Shown: piece after piece, positions 1 to 6,700 of the stretch | Position numbering within the stretch: position 1 is the first letter of the stretch | Layout of the letters: every line of letters starts with the position of its first letter | Source of the DNA: Bacteroidetes bacterium UBA1860 | GTDB taxonomy: Bacteria > Bacteroidota > Rhodothermia > Balneolales > Balneolaceae | Direction of reading: 5' to 3' | DNA length: 8,168 bases | Assembly (NCBI GenBank): GCA_002338335.1 | Contig: DDIC01000060.1 | Coordinates: 1-8,168, forward strand | Notes under the pieces: generated by a model | Databases searched by the model: none | What the model was told of the DNA's origin: nothing | What the model saw: the letters and a program-made list of their open reading frames with translations, nothing else | Translations under genes and position numbers: made by a program

Positions 1-193
1 ATACCTCTTTGGCTGTAGGAATCATGCGAGCCCCCGCCTCGACGTACTGTGTATCGGAAAACCCTGATCCAAGCCCAGCTCCTTGCTCCACAAGTACTTG
101 GTGACCTTCAAGGGTTATTTGTTGTACCCCACCAGGTGTGACGGACACTCTATTTTCGTGAGTTTTAATCTCTTTTGGAACGCCAATGATCAT
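1..193 (-). CDS. ald: Alanine dehydrogenase, N-terminal part (cut by window edge)
   Basis: Reading the minus strand from the ATG at 193-191 gives 64 codons that stay open to the window edge. The protein begins MIIGVPKEIKTHENRVSVTP, the signature start of the alanine dehydrogenase / NAD(P) transhydrogenase alpha family, followed by GHQVLVEQGAGLGSGFSD and YVEAGA, also conserved there. Alanine dehydrogenase (about 370 residues) interconverts L-alanine and pyruvate plus ammonia with NAD in the cytoplasm. The short MIIGVPKEI start without a leader favours alanine dehydrogenase over transhydrogenase, but the catalytic histidine and nucleotide-binding domain lie outside the window, so transhydrogenase alpha is not excluded. 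No clear Shine-Dalgarno site precedes the start. A winged-helix-like gene ends 48 bases upstream on the same strand, and the gap holds an interrupted dyad (203-229), so co-transcription or local control by that protein is plausible. Confidence 0.88.
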   Translation of the reverse strand, partial: MIIGVPKEIKTHENRVSVTPGGVQQITLEGHQVLVEQGAGLGSGFSDTQYVEAGARMIPTAKEV

Positions 194-202
194 AAGGCCT
201 GA

Positions 203-229
203 AGGCTAGTGTGTTAAACAGAACAGCCT
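203..229. promoter_or_regulatory. Interrupted symmetric dyad just upstream of ald
   Basis: The gap between the winged-helix gene and ald contains AGGCT (203-207), four bases, TGTTAAACA (212-220, itself a perfect palindrome around A216), four bases, then AGCCT (225-229). Outer and inner arms share the same centre at 216, so 9 of 13 positions per arm pair. It lies 10 to 36 bases upstream of the ald start codon. The symmetry suits a dimeric regulator or a small hairpin in the leader; there is no T-run of the kind a Rho-independent terminator needs. Function is inferred from symmetry and place only. Confidence 0.35.
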
Positions 230-241
230 AAATTAGGGAGA

Positions 242-517
242 TTAAACCTTCTTTTTCTCAATTTTTTGCACGTACTCCACCCCTTTTTTGGTCAGCTTAA
301 TGTGACCATAGAGCCATGGCCCACCGATGGTTTCCAACGAAAGGAGTCCTTTTTCGGCAAGGAGCTCAAGCGCTTGGCGTAGTTCCGGTTTTGACAGCGC
401 CAGCTTGTTGTTAATGCGATCCACACTTACCCGTTTCTTCTCGGTTTTGTGGAAGCGTTTGTGTGTGATACGCATGATTTGTGCGCAATGTTCTTGGACT
501 TTAGGGTCAACTCCCAT
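242..517 (-). CDS. Small winged-helix-like DNA-binding protein (hypothetical)
   Basis: This encodes 91 residues, rich in lysine and arginine. I do not recognise a named family, but the layout fits a winged helix: an N-terminal helix (about residues 5-22), a short helix SVDRINNKL (31-39), a likely recognition helix SKPELRQALELLAEKGLL (42-59), a two-stranded wing including GGPWLYGHIKLT (65-76), and a closing helix TKKGVEYVQKIEKKK (76-90). The 'L-T-x-K-G-x-E-Y' ending is common in MarR/PadR/ArsR-like and related archaeal-type winged-helix domains. No enzymatic domain or membrane segment is present. It lies 48 bases upstream of ald on the same strand and is divergent from the DUF58 gene. A perfect inverted repeat 31 bases upstream of its start suggests possible autoregulation. 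The start at 517 is the only early ATG in frame, with no strong ribosome site. Plus-strand reading in the same place is compositionally poor, so I take the minus strand as coding. Confidence 0.62.
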   Translation of the reverse strand: MGVDPKVQEHCAQIMRITHKRFHKTEKKRVSVDRINNKLALSKPELRQALELLAEKGLLSLETIGGPWLYGHIKLTKKGVEYVQKIEKKKV

Positions 518-547
518 GAGGGTTATTCTCGTTTATTGCACTCGTTT

Positions 548-572
548 GTAGCATTTTTTTGAGTAATGCTAC
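548..572. promoter_or_regulatory. Perfect 8-bp inverted repeat, candidate operator of the winged-helix gene
   Basis: GTAGCATT (548-555) and AATGCTAC (565-572) are exact reverse complements separated by nine bases (556-564). The dyad centre is 43 bases upstream of the winged-helix start codon at 517. The T-run lies inside the spacer and not after the second arm, so it does not look like a terminator on the plus strand. An operator bound by a dimeric regulator, perhaps the neighbouring gene's own product, is the simplest reading, but no binding evidence can be read from sequence. Confidence 0.4.
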
Positions 573-648
573 GATGCCGATGTGCTGATGATTCGTGATG
601 CGTTACTTACATGGGCGCCAATCTAGTAGCCCGTGTGCTGATTTTTTG

Positions 649-675
649 AAAAGATAGAAAATCTTTTGGAAGATT
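649..675. other. Three alternating AAGAT/ATCTT half sites (overlapping hairpins)
   Basis: AAAAGAT (649-655) pairs perfectly with ATCTTTT (661-667) across a five-base loop. AATCTT (660-665) also pairs perfectly with AAGATT (670-675) across four bases. The two stems share 660-667 and exclude each other. Three AAGAT half sites in alternating orientation thus lie in 27 bases, about 55 to 80 bases upstream of the DUF58 start. If transcription starts near the promoter-like element at 687-717 this is a DNA site; if it starts further upstream it could be an AT-rich leader hairpin. In a stretch this AT-rich, chance is also possible. Confidence 0.25.
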
Positions 676-686
676 CTCCGTTAGAT

Positions 687-717
687 TTTGGGGCAAGCCA
701 CACTCTAACAACCTTTG
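687..717 (+). promoter_or_regulatory. Possible Bacteroidota-type promoter for the plus-strand gene cluster
   Basis: TTTG at 687-690, a 19-base spacer, then AACCTTTG at 710-717. This matches the known Bacteroidota housekeeping sigma consensus (TTTG, about 19 bases, TAnnTTTG) at all but one position. Transcription would begin close to 724, giving a leader of only a few bases before the DUF58 start at 730, which would explain why that gene has no Shine-Dalgarno site. It is weakened by the uncertain phylum and the nearness to the start codon. Confidence 0.35.
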
Positions 718-729
718 TATATTTAGCCA

Positions 730-1605
730 ATGGACTCGAAAGAGCTGCTCAAAAAGGTTCGGAAAATCGAAATCCGAACCAAAGGCCTTGTGAATTCGGT
801 GATGGGAGGTGAATACCAATCGGCATTCAAAGGGCGTGGTATGGAATTTAGTGAGGTTCGCGAGTACACCTTTGGCGATGACGTGCGTCAAATTGATTGG
901 AATGTGACCGCGCGCAATGGCTCCCCTTTCATTAAAGTGTTTGAAGAAGAGCGTGAGCAAACCCTCATGCTGTGCGTGGATATTTCACCCAGTGGGTTCT
1001 TTGGCACGCAGTCCCAATCCAAGATGGATGTTGCCACCGAGGTGTGCGCCGTCTTAGCGTTTAGTGCGATTCAGAATAATGACAAAGTGGGGCTGCTTTT
1101 GTTTAGCGACCATGTTGAAGCGGTGATTCCGCCTAAGAAGGGGCGGTCGCATGTGTTGCGTATTATCCGCGATGTACTCAATGCCCATCCAACCGGTAAA
1201 GGGACAAATATTCGTGAGGCGCTTCATTATGTGAATCGGTTGTTGAATCGTCGGTCGATCGTGGTGGTTGCATCTGACTTTCAAGACCAAGGCTACCAAA
1301 AGGAACTACGGATGACTAGGGGTATGCATGATTTAATCTGCCTTCAAATTGAGGATAAAGCCGAGAAAAAATTGCCAGACATGGGATTACTCCCTGTGAA
1401 GCATCCAGAAACAGGTGAGACGCAATGGCTCGACACCTCGTCGAAACGCGTTCGGGCCGAACACGAAGCTTCTTACGTACAGGCGCAAAATGATTTGGAG
1501 ACGATGTTTCTGAAAATGAAACTTGACACCATCCGCATTAACACCAATGATTCCTACGTGAAACCCTTGGTGAGCTTTTTTCAACGGAGGATTCACCGAG
1601 GATGA
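730..1605 (+). CDS. DUF58 family protein with VWA-like metal site
   Basis: This is a 291-residue cytoplasmic protein without membrane segments. The N-terminal part carries the family hallmarks: KELLKKVRKIEIRTKGLVN (4-22), GEYQSAFKGRGMEFSEVREY (27-46) and GDDVRQIDWNVTAR (49-62). The rest is a von Willebrand A-like fold with an apparently complete metal site: D84-x-S86-x-S88, T159 in GKGTN, and D183 in ASDF. Proteins of this family are usually encoded beside MoxR AAA+ ATPases and Bat VWA proteins and are thought to act with them in folding or assembling envelope proteins; the exact reaction is unknown. The length is normal for the family and the start fits the usual family beginning. Its stop overlaps the next start as ATGA. 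It is the first gene of the plus-strand unit, and moxR, normally just upstream, is not there; the adjacent genes are instead divergent and unrelated. Confidence 0.9.
   Translation: MDSKELLKKVRKIEIRTKGLVNSVMGGEYQSAFKGRGMEFSEVREYTFGDDVRQIDWNVTARNGSPFIKVFEEEREQTLMLCVDISPSGFFGTQSQSKMDVATEVCAVLAFSAIQNNDKVGLLLFSDHVEAVIPPKKGRSHVLRIIRDVLNAHPTGKGTNIREALHYVNRLLNRRSIVVVASDFQDQGYQKELRMTRGMHDLICLQIEDKAEKKLPDMGLLPVKHPETGETQWLDTSSKRVRAEHEASYVQAQNDLETMFLKMKLDTIRINTNDSYVKPLVSFFQRRIHRG
1586..1590 (+). promoter_or_regulatory. Shine-Dalgarno site for the BatD-like gene
   Basis: GGAGG ends 11 bases before the ATG at 1602, inside the end of the DUF58 gene. The spacing is long but workable and supports the overlapping start at 1602; the rival ATG at 1698 has only a weaker purine stretch before it. 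Confidence 0.4.
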
Positions 1606-2681
1606 TGAATCGAGGTCATGTGGATACAGCAAGTGTTGGGCAGGTGCTGGGTTGGTGGCAGCTGAGTTGCGATGCGCAAATAGGGCTAACAGAGCGGATG
1701 GTGCGTTGGATGGTCCTGATGTGTGCGATAGGTGTCGCGATATGGGCCCCTATTAAGGTTTCAGCACAGACGGTGGAGACCCGTCCTACCGTCGACACGG
1801 TGCGCATTGGTGATCAATTTGATGTGCAATATGTGGTGAGAGCCACAGCGGCCTTCCCAGAGGTGGATTTGCCAGAGAGTCTTGGCGCTGACTCAGAAGG
1901 CTTTGCAGCGCTTGAGGTTGTCGACGTGAAACGCTTTAGACAAGAAGCTCGCCAAGATAGTATCTTAGTAAGGTTCCAATATTTTGGCATTCAAGACACC
2001 TTGTTGCCTTCCATTGGATTCAAGTTTTTTGGAAACGGGCGCGATACAACTGTTTTTAGCGCACAAGTGCCATTGTTCTTTGGATCCTCCCTACCAAACG
2101 ACTCCACCCAAGCCGAGCTTCGTCCCCTCAAAGAGATTTATGACTTCAACCAGCCTTGGTGGGTGTTTGCACTGTGGGCACTTGCGGTCATTGCCTTGAT
2201 GGCGCTGATCGGTTGGTTCATCTGGACACGTGTCTCTACGCGCGAAGAAGCCGAACCTGAGCCTGTGGTGGAACCAGTCGTCTTTGAAAGTCCCTTGGTC
2301 GTGCTTCGTGACAGCTTGGACCAAAAAGGGGCAGAGCTAGCTCGCCTCGAGCCCGATACCTTTGAGCGGTATTATGACGAACTCGGTGATGCAATTCGAG
2401 CGTATGTGGAGACGGTCTATGGGATTCGATCCCTAGAAATGACCACCTATGAAACGCTTCGAGCCCTGCAAAGCGAGGGGTACCCAGACTCACTAGTCAA
2501 GTCGACACGTGCCGTTTTACTTGAAGCCGATAAAATCAAATTTGCTCGTTTTACACCCACGGTGGATCATGCTCGGGTCGTTTTGGAGCATGCTCGAGAC
2601 TTTGTACGGCGGGTTGAATTGGATGATCGCCAACGCTTAGAAGCGATGCGAAAAGCTGTGAAGGAGCCTCGCCATGATTGA
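1602..2681 (+). CDS. BatD-like exported protein with one membrane span (DUF4381-like)
   Basis: This encodes 359 residues if translation starts at 1602. A typical signal peptide begins only at Met33 (MVRWMVLMCAIGVAIWAPIKVSA, likely cut after Ala55), so translation from the ATG at 1698 (327 residues) is a real alternative. The mature N-terminal half (about 56-180) looks like a beta-rich periplasmic domain of the BatD kind. One membrane span follows at 186-208, then an acidic proline-rich linker (EPEPVVEPVV, 218-227). The cytoplasmic C-terminal domain (about 230-340) carries ERYYDELGDAIRAYVETVYGIRSLEMTTYETLRAL and DKIKFARF, the pattern of BatD and DUF4381 tails. It sits between DUF58 and batA, overlapping both (4 and 8 bases), the usual place for such a protein, and probably works with them in an inner-membrane complex. 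It is shorter than classical BatD (over 500 residues). Function is inferred from context. Confidence 0.75.
   Translation: MMNRGHVDTASVGQVLGWWQLSCDAQIGLTERMVRWMVLMCAIGVAIWAPIKVSAQTVETRPTVDTVRIGDQFDVQYVVRATAAFPEVDLPESLGADSEGFAALEVVDVKRFRQEARQDSILVRFQYFGIQDTLLPSIGFKFFGNGRDTTVFSAQVPLFFGSSLPNDSTQAELRPLKEIYDFNQPWWVFALWALAVIALMALIGWFIWTRVSTREEAEPEPVVEPVVFESPLVVLRDSLDQKGAELARLEPDTFERYYDELGDAIRAYVETVYGIRSLEMTTYETLRALQSEGYPDSLVKSTRAVLLEADKIKFARFTPTVDHARVVLEHARDFVRRVELDDRQRLEAMRKAVKEPRHD
2661..2666 (+). promoter_or_regulatory. Shine-Dalgarno site for batA
   Basis: AAGGAG lies seven bases before the ATG at 2674, inside the end of the upstream gene. It fixes the start of batA and supports translation coupled to the preceding gene. 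Confidence 0.6.
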
Positions 2682-3723
2682 GTGGATTGCTAATACCCCT
2701 TTTGGACAGTTTCAGTTTGGGCAACTTCAGTGGGATTTTGCCGCGGCGTTTTGGCTCTTGGTAGCTCTGCCAGTGGTTTGGGGTGTGCGTTGGCTATGGA
2801 GTCGACAAGGAAGGCAAGGATCTCTGACCTACACGTCCCTCAACGCCTTTGACGAGATGCCACGCTCCTGGAGGCAGCGCCTGCACCTTTTGCCAACCGT
2901 GGCGTATTCCCTCGCTACGGTTTGCTTGATTGCTGCCCTTGCGCGCCCGCAGCAAGAAAATGTCACCGTAGAGCAAAAGACCGAGGGGATTGATATCGTG
3001 ATCTCCATGGATATTTCATCCTCTATGCGGGCTGAGGACTTAAAGCCGAATCGACTGGAAGCTGCACGTGAAGTGGCTCTAGATTTTGTGGGCGGTCGGC
3101 TGAGTGATCGCATCGGTATGGTCGTCTTTGCGCGCCAAAGTTACACTGCTTGCCCACCCACACTGGATTATACCTTGCTGAAGAATGTGATTAACGAGTT
3201 GAAAATGGGGCAAATCCAAGATGGTACTGCCATTGGCATGGGTTTGGCCACCGCAGTGAACCGCCTCAAGGATAGTGATGCGAAGAGTCGTGTGATTATT
3301 CTGCTCACTGACGGGATGAATAATGCCGGAGAAATCGATCCAGTGACCGCGGCTGAACTTGCCCAAACCTATCAAATCAAACTCTATACGATTGGGGTAG
3401 GCTCTCGTGGCACAGCCCCCTACCCGGTGGATGATCCACTGTTTGGGCGTCGGTATCAAAACGTAAGTGTCGATTTGGATGAGGAGATGCTCACGGAGAT
3501 TGCGACCAAAACAGGCGGCCAGTATTTTCGAGCGGTTGACACCGAGGAGTTGGCCAAGATCTACGATCAGATTGACGAGATGGAAAAAACCGAGGTGGAG
3601 GAGATTATTTACACAGACATTCAGGAGCGATATCCTTGGGTCTTGATTCCAGGATTGGTGCTGGTGCTATTTGGCTGGATTGCCGACCGTTTTTGGTTGC
3701 GCTCACCACTATTGATGCCATAA
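2674..3723 (+). CDS. batA: BatA: membrane-anchored VWA-domain protein
   Basis: This is a 349-residue inner-membrane protein of normal BatA length. Two N-terminal membrane spans (about 22-41 and 73-90) flank a charged cytoplasmic stretch; a large VWA domain follows (about 105-300) and a C-terminal span closes it (321-341). The metal-ion adhesion site is complete: D113-I-S-S-S117-M, T185 in QDGTAIG, and D213 in LLTDG. The A-R-P-Q stretch after span 2 (ALARPQQ) and the short Leu-Arg tail ending in Pro are characteristic of the Bat family. Bat proteins were named from Bacteroides aerotolerance and belong to MoxR-linked envelope systems; the client is unknown. BatB, its usual VWA partner downstream, is absent: mfd begins 12 bases later. 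The start at 2674 is supported by AAGGAG and an 8-base overlap with the upstream gene. Confidence 0.9.
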   Translation: MIEWIANTPFGQFQFGQLQWDFAAAFWLLVALPVVWGVRWLWSRQGRQGSLTYTSLNAFDEMPRSWRQRLHLLPTVAYSLATVCLIAALARPQQENVTVEQKTEGIDIVISMDISSSMRAEDLKPNRLEAAREVALDFVGGRLSDRIGMVVFARQSYTACPPTLDYTLLKNVINELKMGQIQDGTAIGMGLATAVNRLKDSDAKSRVIILLTDGMNNAGEIDPVTAAELAQTYQIKLYTIGVGSRGTAPYPVDDPLFGRRYQNVSVDLDEEMLTEIATKTGGQYFRAVDTEELAKIYDQIDEMEKTEVEEIIYTDIQERYPWVLIPGLVLVLFGWIADRFWLRSPLLMP

Positions 3724-3743
3724 TGGGATTGGTTAATGGCTGA
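3723..3743 (+). other. Six-codon mini-ORF bridging batA stop and mfd start
   Basis: An ATG at 3723 overlaps the batA stop (TAATG) and opens MGLVNG, ending at TGA 3741-3743, which lies inside the second and third codons of mfd. Ribosomes finishing batA could reinitiate here and end on top of the mfd start at 3736. This may be a coupling device or chance; no more can be said from sequence. Confidence 0.2.
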
Positions 3744-6700
3744 TTTAGCGATTCTTTCTCATTTGGCTAAGGTACTTGGCGGGGATGCTGCCTTGCGAGA
3801 GGTAATGAAAGGTGATGCAGGGGCGAAGTCGGGAGCTGACGGGCCTGGGACGGGCAGCAAGACTATGTCGGGCAGCAAGCCCTCAACATATCTTCCTACG
3901 CTCAAACTAACCAACGCCTATGGGTCGTCCGCTGTGCTGGCAGGGGCTTTGTTACAACGTGAGCTAACCCAAGCGCCGCTGATACTCATTCGAGAAACCG
4001 AAGAACAGGCTGCTCTAGACGCGTCAGATTTGGTGGAGTCAGGACTTGATTGGGCGCTCCATTTTCCCGCCTCTGGGTTTGATCCCTACGACCTAGACGC
4101 GATCAAAGATACACGCCCTATGGCACAGCGGACGGAGGTGCTTGAAAGGCTCCAAGAGTGGGACAACAAAGACCCTCATCTGTTATGCACAAGTGTCGCA
4201 GGCTTTACTGAACAGGTGGTCCTTCCTGCATCGTTTTCTTCTGGTAGTTTGCTCTTGCGTCGCGGTGAGAGTCTCGACCCTGAGGCGCTTGAGAAGCAGC
4301 TCCAAGATCTAGGCTATCAAAAAACCCCCTTTGTGGATGCCACAGGAGATTACTCTCGACGTGGAGGAATCCTAGATATTTGGTCGATTTCTGGGAGCTA
4401 TCCGATTCGACTGGAATTCTTTGGAGATGAAATCGAAAGCCTTCGTGAATTTGACCCTGATTCCCAACGATCAGTGGCCTTTATTGATGAGGTAAAACTT
4501 AGACCCAATAGCTCTGAAGCCTCAGGCGAGGTAGCCAAAGGATCGTTACTTGATTGGCTGCCAGAAGGAACCTGGTTGGCCGTAGATCAACCCGATGTGT
4601 TGAATGACGCCGTCGCCTCCGCTTGGGATAATGCCACAGAAGCACACGCAGCCCTTGTCGAAAAAGGGCATGAAGAAGAGATTCCTACCCCTGATCAATG
4701 GATCATGATGCCAGATCCATGGCAAGAAGCCTTGTTGGCGCATCCATTGGTGTTTAAGGGGGCGTTTAGCAAGACGTTTGAGGCTACGCTGGCTCGCAAC
4801 AATCGCGCTGTGCAAACATGGGATCTAGGCACCGAGCGCCTACCCGAGTTACTGGGACGGATGGATCAGGTTAAGGACTGGCTACGCGAACAAGTCGCTG
4901 AGCACCAAGCCCAGATCACTATTCTTTGTGACCATAGCTCACAAAAACGGCGCCTTGAAGAGCTTTTCGAGGAGCTCTTAGATGAAGAAGGAGTCGAGTT
5001 AAAATTTCAGGTGGCCTCCCTGCACGAAGGGTTTATCCTATCCACAGATCAGGGAACCTGGATCACATTGACCGACCATCAGCTTTGTGGGCGTTATCAC
5101 CGCGCCAAAGTGCGCAAAAAACGTACTCGTGGTGGGATTTCATTGAAGGAGTTGCGTGATCTGCACGTGGGAGATTTTGTGGTCCATGTCGACCATGGGA
5201 TTGGCCGATTTGAGGGCTTTCAGAAGATCCAAGTACGCGATACGGTGCAAGAATCGGCGGTTGTTCGCTACCAAGGTGATTCGCTGTTGTACGTGAACGT
5301 GACCAGTCTGCACAAACTTCAGAAATATTCAGGAAAAGAGGGTGTGGAGCCTCAAATGACCCGCTTAGGCTCCGGGGAATGGGCACGCAAGAAGGAAAAA
5401 ACCCGCAATCGGGTGCGCGATATCGCTCGGGAGCTCATCCAGCTCTACGCCAAACGCAAAGCGATGAACGCGTACCAATTTAGTCCAGATAATACATGGC
5501 AGCGTGAGATGGAGGCGCGATTCGAATACGAAGAGACGCCGGATCAATTGGATACACTCGAGGCCGTCAAACATGACATGGAATCGGATAAACCAATGGA
5601 CCGGTTGGTGTGTGGGGATGTGGGGTTTGGAAAAACCGAGGTGGCGATTCGGGCGGCGTTCAAGGCGGTGATGGATCAAAAGCAGGTGGCCGTTTTGGTC
5701 CCCACGACGATATTAGCTGAGCAACACTATCGCACTTTTGAAAGGCGAATGGCCGACTTTCCGGTCAAAATCGGGGTGATTTCAAGGTTTGTACCCCCTG
5801 CCGAGCAAAAAGAACGGCTGGCTCAACTCGCCGATGGCCACTTAGACATCTTGATTGGAACCCATCGGATCTTGTCCAAGGATGTGAAATTCAAGGACCT
5901 TGGTCTCTTGATTGTAGATGAAGAGCAACGCTTTGGGGTAGCGGCCAAGGATAAATTAAAGGCATTTCGCGCCACGGTGGATGTACTCACGCTCACCGCA
6001 ACACCCATCCCACGGACACTCCATTTTTCCTTGATGGGTGCGCGCGATCTGAGTGTAATTCAAACGCCACCGGCAAACCGTCAACCTGTCGAAACGGAGA
6101 TTCATGCCTTTAGCGAGGCGCTCATTCAGGAGGCGATTATGCAGGAGGTGGATCGCGGAGGGCAGGTCTTTGTGATTCATAACCGCGTGAAGCATCTCGA
6201 GGAATTTGCCGACATGATTCGTGGGCTTTGCCCAAACGTGCGCGTTAAAATGGCGCATGGGCAAATGGGTGGTGCGGAGCTCGAATCGGTGATTCGCTCC
6301 TTTACCCAACACAAGTGTGATGTGCTGGTTTCGACCAATATTGTGGAGAACGGTATTGATATCTCCAACGCCAATACGATGATCATTCATCAAGCCCATA
6401 CGTTTGGTCTGAGTGAATTGCATCAGTTGCGTGGGCGTGTGGGACGATCTGATCGCAAAGCGTTTTGTTTGCTTCTCACGCCACCGTTAAACGATTTGCC
6501 CAGCGAAGCACGCAGGCGATTGATGGCACTAGAAGAGTTTTCTGATCTTGGCTCTGGATTTCATATCGCGATGCGTGATTTGGACATTCGGGGCGCGGGA
6601 GATTTGTTGGGCGCCGAGCAAAGTGGCTTTATCCAGGACATTGGCTTTGAACTCTACACCAAAATCCTCAACGAAACGGTCGAAGAGCTCAAGGAGAATG

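Noticed and set aside
327..551. Plus-strand open frame of 74 codons overlapping the winged-helix gene
   Set aside because: Serine/arginine/cysteine-rich with no domain pattern; the opposite strand gives a coherent winged-helix-like protein.
548..572. Inverted repeat with T-run as a Rho-independent terminator
   Set aside because: The T-run lies within the loop, the stem is AT-rich, and no gene ends into it on either strand.
581..642. Nine-base direct repeat TGTGCTGAT at 581-589 and 634-642
   Set aside because: Too short and isolated to support a function; kept only as a note for footprinting of the divergent region.
607..960. Minus-strand open frame of 117 codons over the intergenic region and the DUF58 start
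   Set aside because: It is antisense to strongly conserved DUF58 sequence and has no recognisable motif.
5365..6423. Long minus-strand open frames antisense to mfd (104 and 155 codons)
   Set aside because: They mirror the conserved helicase motor of mfd; composition rich in His/Arg/Pro is typical of antisense shadows.
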